This document shows, one piece after another, positions 1 to 8,008 of a stretch of DNA of 64,000 bases. Position numbers and translations under genes: made by a program. Origin of the DNA: an uncultured Halobacteriovorax sp. (GTDB taxonomy: Bacteria; Bdellovibrionota; Bacteriovoracia; Bacteriovoracales; Bacteriovoracaceae). Location of the stretch: assembly GCA_913061265.1 (NCBI GenBank), contig CAJXVS010000003.1, positions 519,329-583,328 of the forward strand, given 5' to 3'. The notes under the pieces are model-generated. The model saw only the letters and a program-made list of their open reading frames with translations. It was not told the origin of the DNA and did not search any database. Within the stretch, counting starts at the first letter, position 1, and the number at the start of each line of letters is the position of its first letter.

Positions 1-84
1 GATGCAATAAAAAGTTATATGATCGTTAAAGAGATAAATCCCAATTATCGATTAGTGAAACAGAGACTAAATAGCTTTGGATAG
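1..84 (+). CDS. C-terminal tail of an upstream protein (5' truncated)
   Basis: Frame 1 is open from the first base and stops with TAG at 82-84. It gives about 27 residues ending NYRLVKQRLNSFG. The spacing of Ala, Tyr, Asn-Pro and Tyr resembles the end of a tetratricopeptide repeat, but the piece is too short to be sure. Its stop overlaps the TTG start proposed for the next gene at 77, which suggests one operon with translational coupling. The rest lies outside the window. Confidence 0.5.
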   Translation, partial: DAIKSYMIVKEINPNYRLVKQRLNSFG

Positions 85-3000
85 ATTAAACCGAATCCTG
101 ATATTGTTTTTTACTCTACTCGCTTTTAGTTTGGGTGGAGTCATTCATTTGATTCAAACAGAAAAGTTTGCATCTATCGTTTCGGAAAAAATTAAAAAAA
201 GAGCTCATCAGGAATTAGGATTAAAGTTAAGCTTTCAAAGAATTGAAGTTAAGTTGTTCCCTCCGGCAACATTATTGAAAAATGTTAGTCTTGAGTATCC
301 TAGCAAATCAATATCTATTTCTATGTTTGGCGAGGAGCTTGGGCTTTATTTTAGTTTTTTTGACTTTTTCTCGAGAAAATTTCAAGTAGATACTGTAAAG
401 CTTAATTCTTCAGAAGTTATTATAAAAACAGGCAGAGAGAAGAATAAACCATTTAACTACAAAGAGAGTTTTTCTAGCTATCAAAAAATAAGAAAAGAGC
501 TCAATTTTATCGTGAAGAATGTTGAATTATCGAATGTTGATTTAGCTCTTGATGATATAGAACTCGACGTAGGTAATATTAAAACTAGCTTCCATAAAAG
601 CTTATTAGTTTTTCAAGGTAATATTAGAAAACTCTCATCAGAAGAAATCACAAAAAAATTGAATACTTTTGACTTAGATTCTTTAGAGTTCTTAATTCAT
701 AGTTCTAAAACTATGTTAAACGTAAAGAAAGTAAATATTCGTTCAAAACTTGATCAGATTGCTACATCAGGAAGAATTAATTATTCTGGAGATGAAGAAG
801 AACTCAACTTAACGGTAAAGTTAAAAGCTGGGATACGTTCCCTTGCAGCAAAGCTAGGTTATCAAAAAGAGATCGATGAATACCCAGTTGATGGATTCAC
901 AAATTTTGATCTAGGAATAACGGGAACATTCAAAAAGCCCGAGTTCAAATTGAAAAGTTTTATAGAGGATATCGTATCAGAGTACGCAAAAGCTGATCTC
1001 GTTAATTTAGAGTTGAGTAAAATTAAGGATCAAATCTGGCTTGATAGTTTACAGTTATTTAAAGGCGATTCAGAAGTTACTTTGAAGAATAAGCTACCAT
1101 TCTACAATATTGAAAAAGATCAAATCGTTTCAAATGAAGCATTCTTTATCGCAAAAGAAGTACACACCAATGATGCACTTTATATCCTAAGGGAATATTT
1201 GGATATCTTAAAGGCTAAGCTAAGTGGAGAGCTTAAGATTGGTTGGAATAAGAAAGGAATATACTTTGTGCCGTCTCGTGGTTTTGAAGTAAGAAACTTG
1301 AAATTATTCAGTCCAGACTATAGCGGGCATATTTTAAGTAACAATGGTTTTACGTTTAGTAAGGCTTTTATGCTTTTAACATATGACTTAAAGTTCAAGT
1401 TTAAGACCCATTTAAAAATGGGCGAAACTAATCTTTTTGGCGAAGGTGTTTTTGGACCAAACCGAATGGATATAAATATATTCGACTCATTTGTTAATCT
1501 AGAAGAGATCGGCCCAATTGTAGGTCTTGGTATTAAGGCTAAGGGGACTTTGAAAGGTTCAGTTAAAGGAAAGTATGAAGATATTAAATTCTCTTTTTCT
1601 CCAGAGTTAAATGATCTAAAAATCCTTGATTTCAACCTAGGAAAAATAAAGGGAGAAGTTGATTTTTACTTGAAAGATTTAATCTTGGATATAACTAAGA
1701 CTAAGGGGAAGTATGAGAGTACAGAATATTCAGGTGGAGCAGAGTTTAAATTTGAAAAAGATGAATATTCTTTAGATATCAATGTCCCTAGAGCTACCTT
1801 TTTGGATGCTAGAGCTATGATACCAACTCTAATAGGAATGATTTACAAGGAAGATATTGAGCTCGACTTTAATCTCTCTGGAGACTTAAAGTACAAGAGT
1901 GACTTTAGTTCAAAAAATATTTTTATGAAAAGCAATTTTAAAGGAGAGAATGTTAATTTTTTAGGAGAAAGAATTGATTCATTTAGTGGTTCAATTTCAC
2001 TAATAGAACATGATCTTAAGGTTCCAAACTTTAGAATAAAGAAAGGTCAAGGTGACCTTAATGCCAGTGGAAGTATTAATATTAAAAAGAATGAGTTTAA
2101 ATACAAAGGAAACTTAACCAATCTTGGACTAAAGGATTTTGACTCTTATAGTGCTCTTAATATGGGGTTGAATGGAAAGGTTAGGGGAGATTTCTATGGT
2201 GAAGGAAAATTTTCGGACTTCACTTCAAGGAATCAGTTTCGCCTAGAGAAATCTGAGATTGGTAGTCGATCGGTACCAGACTCAATTTTGACTATTTATA
2301 ATAAGGGCTCAGAAGTTTTCCTGAGCGCTAATATCTTTGAAGGAGTTTCTATTTCAGAAGGCTATATTTCAACCGATAAGAAAACTCGAAAAAAATCTTA
2401 TATAAATACTCGTTTATATTCCACTAAACCATCGCTTCTCGCTGGCGTTCTTTCCGAACATAACTATATATCCCAATCGTTAATGGGAAATTTGGATCTT
2501 CGGGCAGAACTTGGATTTTATCTGTATGAATTAGAGGATTTTGACTTTGACCTTTCTCTTTCAAAATTGGAATTAGAATTTCTTAATGAAAAAGTAACGG
2601 TGAATGAAAATAAAAACATATTAAGAGTGAGAAAGGGAATTATTCAGGATTGGAATCTATATGTAGATATCGGTGAAAAAGGATATCTCGAGTCCTTAGG
2701 TAAAGGGGATATTTCTAAAAGCTTCCAAGTTAACTCAAAGCTGAAAATAAACCCCATCTTTTCGAAATTAGTTACTCCTAAAGTCCTATCAGCGACAGGT
2801 AGTATTGAAGCGAGTAGTATTTTACTTCGAGAAAAAGATGAGTTCTCATTTCACTCAGAAACAATAGGCAGTGACATTGATCTTAAGTTAGATAAGATTC
2901 CCGGAGCTTTGAGAGATATTGATTTCAAAATAGTCAGCGAAGGCCAAGATGTATTACTAGAGAAACTAAAAGGAACTTATGGAAAAGGGACAATTAGTGC

Positions 3001-4099
3001 TGATGGTAATATTAAGTTAAACATTCCCTTTCCAATCGTAAATCTTAACGGAAGTATAAATAGCTCTCAAGTAGCTATAACTGATAAGACTTATCTTGTT
3101 ATTAGTGGCAATGCTACTTTAAAAGGAAATAGTCTACCTTATACTCTCGATGGAGGCATATCAGTACTACATGGTGAGGTTCTTAATGAATATGAAGACT
3201 TTTCTAAAATGATTGGTCTATCTGAAGGATATCTCAGATATATCCCGAACTCTGGAAGATTAAGTAAACTGGACCTACTTAACTATGATTTAGATTTCGA
3301 TATTTTTAATCCTATTCAAGTTCGAAACTCGATATCAGATTTAAAATTAGATGGTAGTTTGAAAATTCGAGGTGGCCTTCTAAAACCGTTAATTTCAGGC
3401 GACTTAAATGTCTTGCCCAATGTTTCAAAGATTTTCTTTAAAGGAAATGAATTTGTTTTATCAGAAGGACGAATGTCATTCCTTGATGTTAATAAGAAAG
3501 AGGTACCAGAGATAAAACTGGCTGGTCTGGCTCAGATTGATCGTTATGAAGTTGGTCTCGCCGTAGATGGACGAGTTGATAAATTTGGGCTCAAACTCAC
3601 ATCAAATCCTACTCTCGATCAAGGGCAGATCCTATCGTTATTAGTCCTTGGGGTTCCAGAGGATATAAATAAAGAATTGAATGACTCTGAAAGAGAGCAA
3701 ATCGCAGTTCAAGGCGGAGTTGGGCTAATAGTTGAGCGTTTTAAGTTGGTGAAGCCCATAGATTCTATGCTTGGTTTAAAGTTTAGCGTAAGCCCTGAAT
3801 TCCAAGAAGATGACTCTAGTTTGCTAGAGGGACGATTAAATTCTGGTGATGCTGGTGCAAGTCGTTACAAATCAGGTACTAAAATAAAGGTCCAAAAAAA
3901 GATCCTCAAAAAAGTAGATGTTAGTTTCTCAAGTACAGTTGGTGGAACGGTAGAGGAGACTAAAGAGATGAATGTGAACTATAATATAAATAAGAATTTG
4001 AGTTTAGAAGGGGTTTACGAATTAAGATCAGCGGAAGAAGACACCGAAGAAAATCCTGATTCAATTGGTGCCGACTTTAAATGGAAGTTTTCATTTTGA
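77..4099 (+). CDS. tamB: TamB-like translocation/assembly module protein (AsmA/DUF490 superfamily)
   Basis: This 1340-residue protein has one N-terminal membrane segment (about residues 7-25) and then over 1200 residues of alternating short beta strands, as in the TamB/AsmA group of bridge-like proteins that span the periplasm. The C-terminal 250 residues carry the conserved TamB end, including SNPTLDQGQILSLLVLG, which is the best family marker. The start is a TTG overlapping the previous stop; no other start keeps the membrane anchor. The next gene is an Omp85 barrel starting inside the last codons, the usual TamA-TamB pairing in reverse order. Known family members help insert outer-membrane proteins or move phospholipid. 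The role here is inferred from family and neighbour. Confidence 0.85.
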   Translation: MDRLNRILILFFTLLAFSLGGVIHLIQTEKFASIVSEKIKKRAHQELGLKLSFQRIEVKLFPPATLLKNVSLEYPSKSISISMFGEELGLYFSFFDFFSRKFQVDTVKLNSSEVIIKTGREKNKPFNYKESFSSYQKIRKELNFIVKNVELSNVDLALDDIELDVGNIKTSFHKSLLVFQGNIRKLSSEEITKKLNTFDLDSLEFLIHSSKTMLNVKKVNIRSKLDQIATSGRINYSGDEEELNLTVKLKAGIRSLAAKLGYQKEIDEYPVDGFTNFDLGITGTFKKPEFKLKSFIEDIVSEYAKADLVNLELSKIKDQIWLDSLQLFKGDSEVTLKNKLPFYNIEKDQIVSNEAFFIAKEVHTNDALYILREYLDILKAKLSGELKIGWNKKGIYFVPSRGFEVRNLKLFSPDYSGHILSNNGFTFSKAFMLLTYDLKFKFKTHLKMGETNLFGEGVFGPNRMDINIFDSFVNLEEIGPIVGLGIKAKGTLKGSVKGKYEDIKFSFSPELNDLKILDFNLGKIKGEVDFYLKDLILDITKTKGKYESTEYSGGAEFKFEKDEYSLDINVPRATFLDARAMIPTLIGMIYKEDIELDFNLSGDLKYKSDFSSKNIFMKSNFKGENVNFLGERIDSFSGSISLIEHDLKVPNFRIKKGQGDLNASGSINIKKNEFKYKGNLTNLGLKDFDSYSALNMGLNGKVRGDFYGEGKFSDFTSRNQFRLEKSEIGSRSVPDSILTIYNKGSEVFLSANIFEGVSISEGYISTDKKTRKKSYINTRLYSTKPSLLAGVLSEHNYISQSLMGNLDLRAELGFYLYELEDFDFDLSLSKLELEFLNEKVTVNENKNILRVRKGIIQDWNLYVDIGEKGYLESLGKGDISKSFQVNSKLKINPIFSKLVTPKVLSATGSIEASSILLREKDEFSFHSETIGSDIDLKLDKIPGALRDIDFKIVSEGQDVLLEKLKGTYGKGTISADGNIKLNIPFPIVNLNGSINSSQVAITDKTYLVISGNATLKGNSLPYTLDGGISVLHGEVLNEYEDFSKMIGLSEGYLRYIPNSGRLSKLDLLNYDLDFDIFNPIQVRNSISDLKLDGSLKIRGGLLKPLISGDLNVLPNVSKIFFKGNEFVLSEGRMSFLDVNKKEVPEIKLAGLAQIDRYEVGLAVDGRVDKFGLKLTSNPTLDQGQILSLLVLGVPEDINKELNDSEREQIAVQGGVGLIVERFKLVKPIDSMLGLKFSVSPEFQEDDSSLLEGRLNSGDAGASRYKSGTKIKVQKKILKKVDVSFSSTVGGTVEETKEMNVNYNINKNLSLEGVYELRSAEEDTEENPDSIGADFKWKFSF

Positions 4100-6966
4100 T
4101 AAAATATTTAGGCCTATTTTTACTATTTATAATCTCTCCTCGTCTTCATGCTTTTGATGTCGTAGTGGAGTGCCGCGATGGATTCAATTGTGATACATTT
4201 TCTGAAAAACTTAAAAAATCATTAAAAACTAAAAATCGTAAAGAAGAAATTGTTGAAAACATTAGATTCTTTCTTTTAGATGAGAGCATCAAGGACCTAG
4301 AGTTTGAGTTTATTGAATCTAAGTTAGTCGTTAAGTTTTCTCAGAAACCAATTATTAAGGATGTTGATCTAACAGGTGACATAAATTTCAATGAAAATAT
4401 AGTTAAGAAAACTCTTAGGCTTGCTGAAGGGGGATACTTTAATCCTGAAATGCTAGAAAAAGGAATTTCTAGGCTTAAGCAATATTATAAAGATAGAGGT
4501 TTCGAAGAAGTAGTTATAAAGCCGAGTATAAAGAATCTTGAAAATGGGGTTGTGTTAAGTTTTGACATTGATACTGGAGCATCAATTATAGTTAAAGAAG
4601 TCGAAGTCGTCTCAGAAGATAACTATGTTGTAGATTATGTTCAATCTAAGCTTAGAAAGTTTAAGAAAAAGCCATGGAATTTAGTCGAGATTAAGATACT
4701 GCTAGATGCTTTAAATAGAGAGCTTTTTAGTAGAGGCTATTTCTTTTCAAATATTAAACTCATAGAAACACCAGCCAAAGATGGCTTTAGAGATTTAAGA
4801 GTTGGACTAAGTTTGGGTATGCTCTATAATTTTAACTTTAGAGGAAACCTGATCATTACTCGGGGAGAATTCTTAAATGAGCTTAAAGAATTTCTTTTAA
4901 ATAACTTTGAGAAAGTAACTCCTGAATTAATAGTAAAATCTATTGAGAAAAGTTATCTAGATCGAGGGGTATATAAAACTAAAGTCTCATTTAGACAATT
5001 TGATGGGAAAACTAAAACCGGTGAAAAATTTAGAAATATTTATTTCGAAGTAGAAGAAGGCCAGAAAATTCCAGTTCGAAAACTCGTCATTAAAGGTGCC
5101 GAAGGTATCTCAAAGGCAAAGATACTTGAATATTTTTATGAAAATGCATCTACTTTAGCTTCAAGAAACTATTTAGATGAAAAGTATCTTAAAGAGTTTC
5201 CCGCGCTCGTTAAAAGAATTTATTTACAAAAAGGTTTTCTCTTCATTGAATCAAGTGAACCAATTATAACTTATTCTCCTGATAGGAGCTTTTGTAATGT
5301 GACTTTTCAACTTAATGAAAGGCAGCAAAGCATCTTAAATGACATTGAAATACCAGGGATACCTAAAGAGCTCTATAAAAAAATTGCTAAAAAGCTTGTA
5401 AACAAAGTGGGCAAACCACTAAATATTGTAAACTTAGAAGAAGATTTAAATTCGGCCTTAGCTGAGATTAAAGATGAGGGGTATTATTTTGCTAGATTAA
5501 ATTCTAGTGACCCTACTACGATAATTGAGCATCAAAATAATTATAATAGATCAAAGATCGTCATTGATATCGATTTAGGCAAGAAAACTTTATTTGAATC
5601 TGTTTTAGCCACCGGACAGGTTGTTACTCTTCAAAAAGTAATAGCTCGCGAGCTACGCCTAGAAAAGAATGACATCATTACCCCAAGGAAGATTCAGGAA
5701 ATTAAAGAGAGGATCATCGCACTTGGGCTATTCTCTCAAGTTAAAATTACACCTTTTGTAACCAATAGAGATTCAAATGATGAAAACTACTTCGTAAACT
5801 TACTTATTCAAATCTCTGAAAAAGACTTCGGAAGCGGGGAAGTGGCTCCTGGTTATCGAACCGATATTGGCTTTAAGGTGTCAACGAAGATCGCTTATAA
5901 CAACCTTTTAGGGTTGAACCACTCCGCTTCAGTTAAAGCTCAAACCAATCTAAGAGATAACTTAAATAGTTTAGATGCTAGACGAAAAACAGAGAACCGG
6001 AACCTTCAAGAATACCTACTAAGACTAAACTATACATGGCCTTTTGCTTTCCCAAGTAGATGGAAGGCTTTGCACAATACTGAACTCTCATTTTCGACTT
6101 CAATCGAGCAAAGAAGGCTATTTAGTTTCGATGCGAAAATTCAAAAGGTCTCCCTTACTTTAAGCAAAGATATTACTGATAAATTAAGCGCGTCTTTAAA
6201 ATACCAATATGAAAGGATATCTCAGTTTGATTCCAGTACTATTGATAATGACGGAACTTTTATTATTGGAGGCCTTACGCCTTCACTGAATCTAGACTTA
6301 AGGAAGAGAAACAATTCTTATAGTCCGACTAGTGGAGCATTCTTTGGGCTAAGCATGGAGTTTGCGAACCCAACCTTAGGATCATTAGCTAGAGATGATT
6401 TAGAAATAAATTTCTGGAAGATTGTATCTAGAAATAAGTTTTACTATCCTCTAACTAGAAACTGGACACTTGCTCTATCAATCTCAACTGGTATCCAGAA
6501 AAATCTTGAGAAAACAGTGATTCTCGATAGTTCAGGATCCCCGGTTCAAAACGAGAATGGAATCAATCAGACCTTGGGATTTATTCCTAGTATTAAGGTA
6601 TTTCGTCTCGATGGTCCTGATGCTGTGCGTGGATTTGCGACTAGTGAAATTAACAGGCTTGATAATGAAAGCGATATCTCTCAGGTTAGAATCCAGGATC
6701 GAGTCTACTTTAGTAACATCAAATTTGAGCCAAGATACATATTGAGTGATTCAGTAATGATAGGCCCCTTTTTTGATGCTGGGCGTCTCTATGTTAATAA
6801 TTTTAAGCCTTTGGAACTGAGAACTTCAGCTGGGCTTACCTTGAAATTTGTAACTCCTGCGGGGACATTGGACTTCGACTACGGCCTAAAGTTGAAGGGT
6901 CGAAAATTGTCTGACGGAGGTAAGGAAGGCTTTGGGCGATTCCATCTCTCGATTGGCTTCTTTTAG
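4096..6966 (+). CDS. Omp85-family outer-membrane protein (TamA/BamA-like) with about six POTRA domains
   Basis: A Sec signal peptide is followed by about 600 periplasmic residues, in which I can lay out six POTRA-like repeats of roughly 80 residues, and then a C-terminal barrel of about 350 residues. The barrel carries the Omp85 lid-loop motif VRGF in GPDAVRGFATSE. TamA has three POTRA domains and BamA five, so this protein is long for either. An ATG at 4081 is also in frame. I prefer the TTG at 4096 because GGAAG sits eight bases upstream, TTGA overlaps the tamB stop, and the product then begins MIKYLGLFLLF, a cleaner signal peptide. The tamB neighbour favours a TamA role, but BamA itself cannot be excluded. 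Confidence 0.85.
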   Translation: MIKYLGLFLLFIISPRLHAFDVVVECRDGFNCDTFSEKLKKSLKTKNRKEEIVENIRFFLLDESIKDLEFEFIESKLVVKFSQKPIIKDVDLTGDINFNENIVKKTLRLAEGGYFNPEMLEKGISRLKQYYKDRGFEEVVIKPSIKNLENGVVLSFDIDTGASIIVKEVEVVSEDNYVVDYVQSKLRKFKKKPWNLVEIKILLDALNRELFSRGYFFSNIKLIETPAKDGFRDLRVGLSLGMLYNFNFRGNLIITRGEFLNELKEFLLNNFEKVTPELIVKSIEKSYLDRGVYKTKVSFRQFDGKTKTGEKFRNIYFEVEEGQKIPVRKLVIKGAEGISKAKILEYFYENASTLASRNYLDEKYLKEFPALVKRIYLQKGFLFIESSEPIITYSPDRSFCNVTFQLNERQQSILNDIEIPGIPKELYKKIAKKLVNKVGKPLNIVNLEEDLNSALAEIKDEGYYFARLNSSDPTTIIEHQNNYNRSKIVIDIDLGKKTLFESVLATGQVVTLQKVIARELRLEKNDIITPRKIQEIKERIIALGLFSQVKITPFVTNRDSNDENYFVNLLIQISEKDFGSGEVAPGYRTDIGFKVSTKIAYNNLLGLNHSASVKAQTNLRDNLNSLDARRKTENRNLQEYLLRLNYTWPFAFPSRWKALHNTELSFSTSIEQRRLFSFDAKIQKVSLTLSKDITDKLSASLKYQYERISQFDSSTIDNDGTFIIGGLTPSLNLDLRKRNNSYSPTSGAFFGLSMEFANPTLGSLARDDLEINFWKIVSRNKFYYPLTRNWTLALSISTGIQKNLEKTVILDSSGSPVQNENGINQTLGFIPSIKVFRLDGPDAVRGFATSEINRLDNESDISQVRIQDRVYFSNIKFEPRYILSDSVMIGPFFDAGRLYVNNFKPLELRTSAGLTLKFVTPAGTLDFDYGLKLKGRKLSDGGKEGFGRFHLSIGFF

Positions 6967-6994
6967 TTATCCACATTTAAGCTTGTCTAACAGC

Positions 6995-7023
6995 TTGACT
7001 ATGGGCCCAATAATCCGTTATAA
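6995..7023 (+). promoter_or_regulatory. sigma70-type promoter for rplM-rpsI
   Basis: TTGACT at 6995-7000 and TTATAA at 7018-7023 are separated by exactly 17 bases, lie in the only gap upstream of rplM and point at it. The leader to the start codon would be about 50 bases. Confidence 0.75.
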
Positions 7024-7080
7024 GGAACCTCACTAAAAACGTGAAAAAGCTTAAAATTTAACAATTTGGTTGGTGATTAA

Positions 7081-7518
7081 ATGTACACGCAAAAAACTTT
7101 CGCTCTCAAGCCCGCTGACGCTGATAAAAAATGGTTCATAGTCGATGCTACTGATAAAGTAGTTGGACGACTTGCTACTGAATTAGCAGACGTACTTAGA
7201 GGAAAAAAGAATCCTAAATATACTCCAAACACTGATTCAGGTGATTTCGTTGTTGTCGTAAATGCTGACAAGGTGAAGTTCACTGGAGCCAAGTGGGACG
7301 ATAAGATATATTATTCTCACTCAGGTTATATGGGTGGAATGAGTCAAAGAACTGCTAAAGAGCAGTTACAGAGACATCCGGAACTCATTCTTATGAATGC
7401 TGTAAAAGGGATGCTTCCTAAAACAAGTTTAGGTAGAAAACAATTAACAAAACTAAAGGTCTTCACAGGTTCAAATCATGAGCATGAAGCCCAAAAGCCA
7501 GTAGCGCTAGAGTTATAA
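7081..7518 (+). CDS. rplM: 50S ribosomal protein L13
   Basis: The 145-residue product matches the usual length of L13 and shows family blocks such as WFIVDATDKVVGRLAT near the start and GMLPKTSLGRKQLTKLKVF near the end. It belongs to the large ribosomal subunit. It is followed after 17 bases by rpsI, the near-universal L13-S9 pair. The upstream promoter and downstream hairpin mark a two-gene transcript. Confidence 0.98.
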   Translation: MYTQKTFALKPADADKKWFIVDATDKVVGRLATELADVLRGKKNPKYTPNTDSGDFVVVVNADKVKFTGAKWDDKIYYSHSGYMGGMSQRTAKEQLQRHPELILMNAVKGMLPKTSLGRKQLTKLKVFTGSNHEHEAQKPVALEL

Positions 7519-7535
7519 TTAGGTAGGAAGAAGTT

Positions 7536-7937
7536 ATGGCAAAAGGTAAAACATACGATTCACAAGCTGTAGGAAGAAGAAAGAGTTCTGTAGCCAGAAT
7601 TTATCTTGCAAGTGGAAAAGGTACTATCACTATCAATAAAAGAGAGATTAAGGATTACTTCCCAAAAGGAACTAGTCGTTATGTGGTAAACCAACCACTA
7701 AGTCTTTTAAAACTTACTGATAAGTACGATATCAATATTAACGTTAAGGGTGGCGGTACAACAGGTCAGGCTGGTGCATGTCGTTTAGGAATTGCTAGAG
7801 CAATACTTAAACTTGACCCAACTCTAAGAGGCGAGCTTAAAAAAGCTGGTTTTCTTACTAGAGATTCTAGAAAAGTTGAAAGAAAGAAAGCTGGTCTTGC
7901 CGGTGCTCGTAAGAAGTTTCAATTCTCTAAACGTTAG
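7536..7937 (+). CDS. rpsI: 30S ribosomal protein S9
   Basis: The 133-residue product has the S9 hallmarks: [14 protein letters not shown] at the N-terminus, [23 protein letters not shown] sequence in the middle, and the basic tail ending KKFQFSKR that reaches toward the P-site tRNA. A purine-rich ribosome-binding site (AGGTAGGAAG) precedes the ATG. It is co-transcribed with rplM and closed by a strong terminator. Confidence 0.98.
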   Translation: MAKGKTYDSQAVGRRKSSVARIYLASGKGTITINKREIKDYFPKGTSRYVVNQPLSLLKLTDKYDININVKGGGTTGQAGACRLGIARAILKLDPTLRGELKKAGFLTRDSRKVERKKAGLAGARKKFQFSKR

Positions 7938-7964
7938 ACAACTTATAAAATTCTTTATTATGAG

Positions 7965-7989
7965 AGCCCATCCGATAGGATGGGCTTTT
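7965..7989 (+). terminator. intrinsic terminator after rplM-rpsI
   Basis: A nine-base-pair perfect stem (AGCCCATCC / GGATGGGCT) with a GATA loop is followed by TTTT. It ends the ribosomal operon 28 bases after rpsI. Confidence 0.9.
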
Positions 7990-8008
7990 CATTATTAGGG
8001 GAATATTT

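Noticed and set aside
6967..6975. Exact DnaA box TTATCCACA, with others at 23976-23984 (reverse) and inside greA near 29394
   Set aside because: They are isolated single copies with no AT-rich unwinding element, no cluster and no dnaA or dnaN nearby. This is about what chance allows in 64 kb, so it is not an origin.
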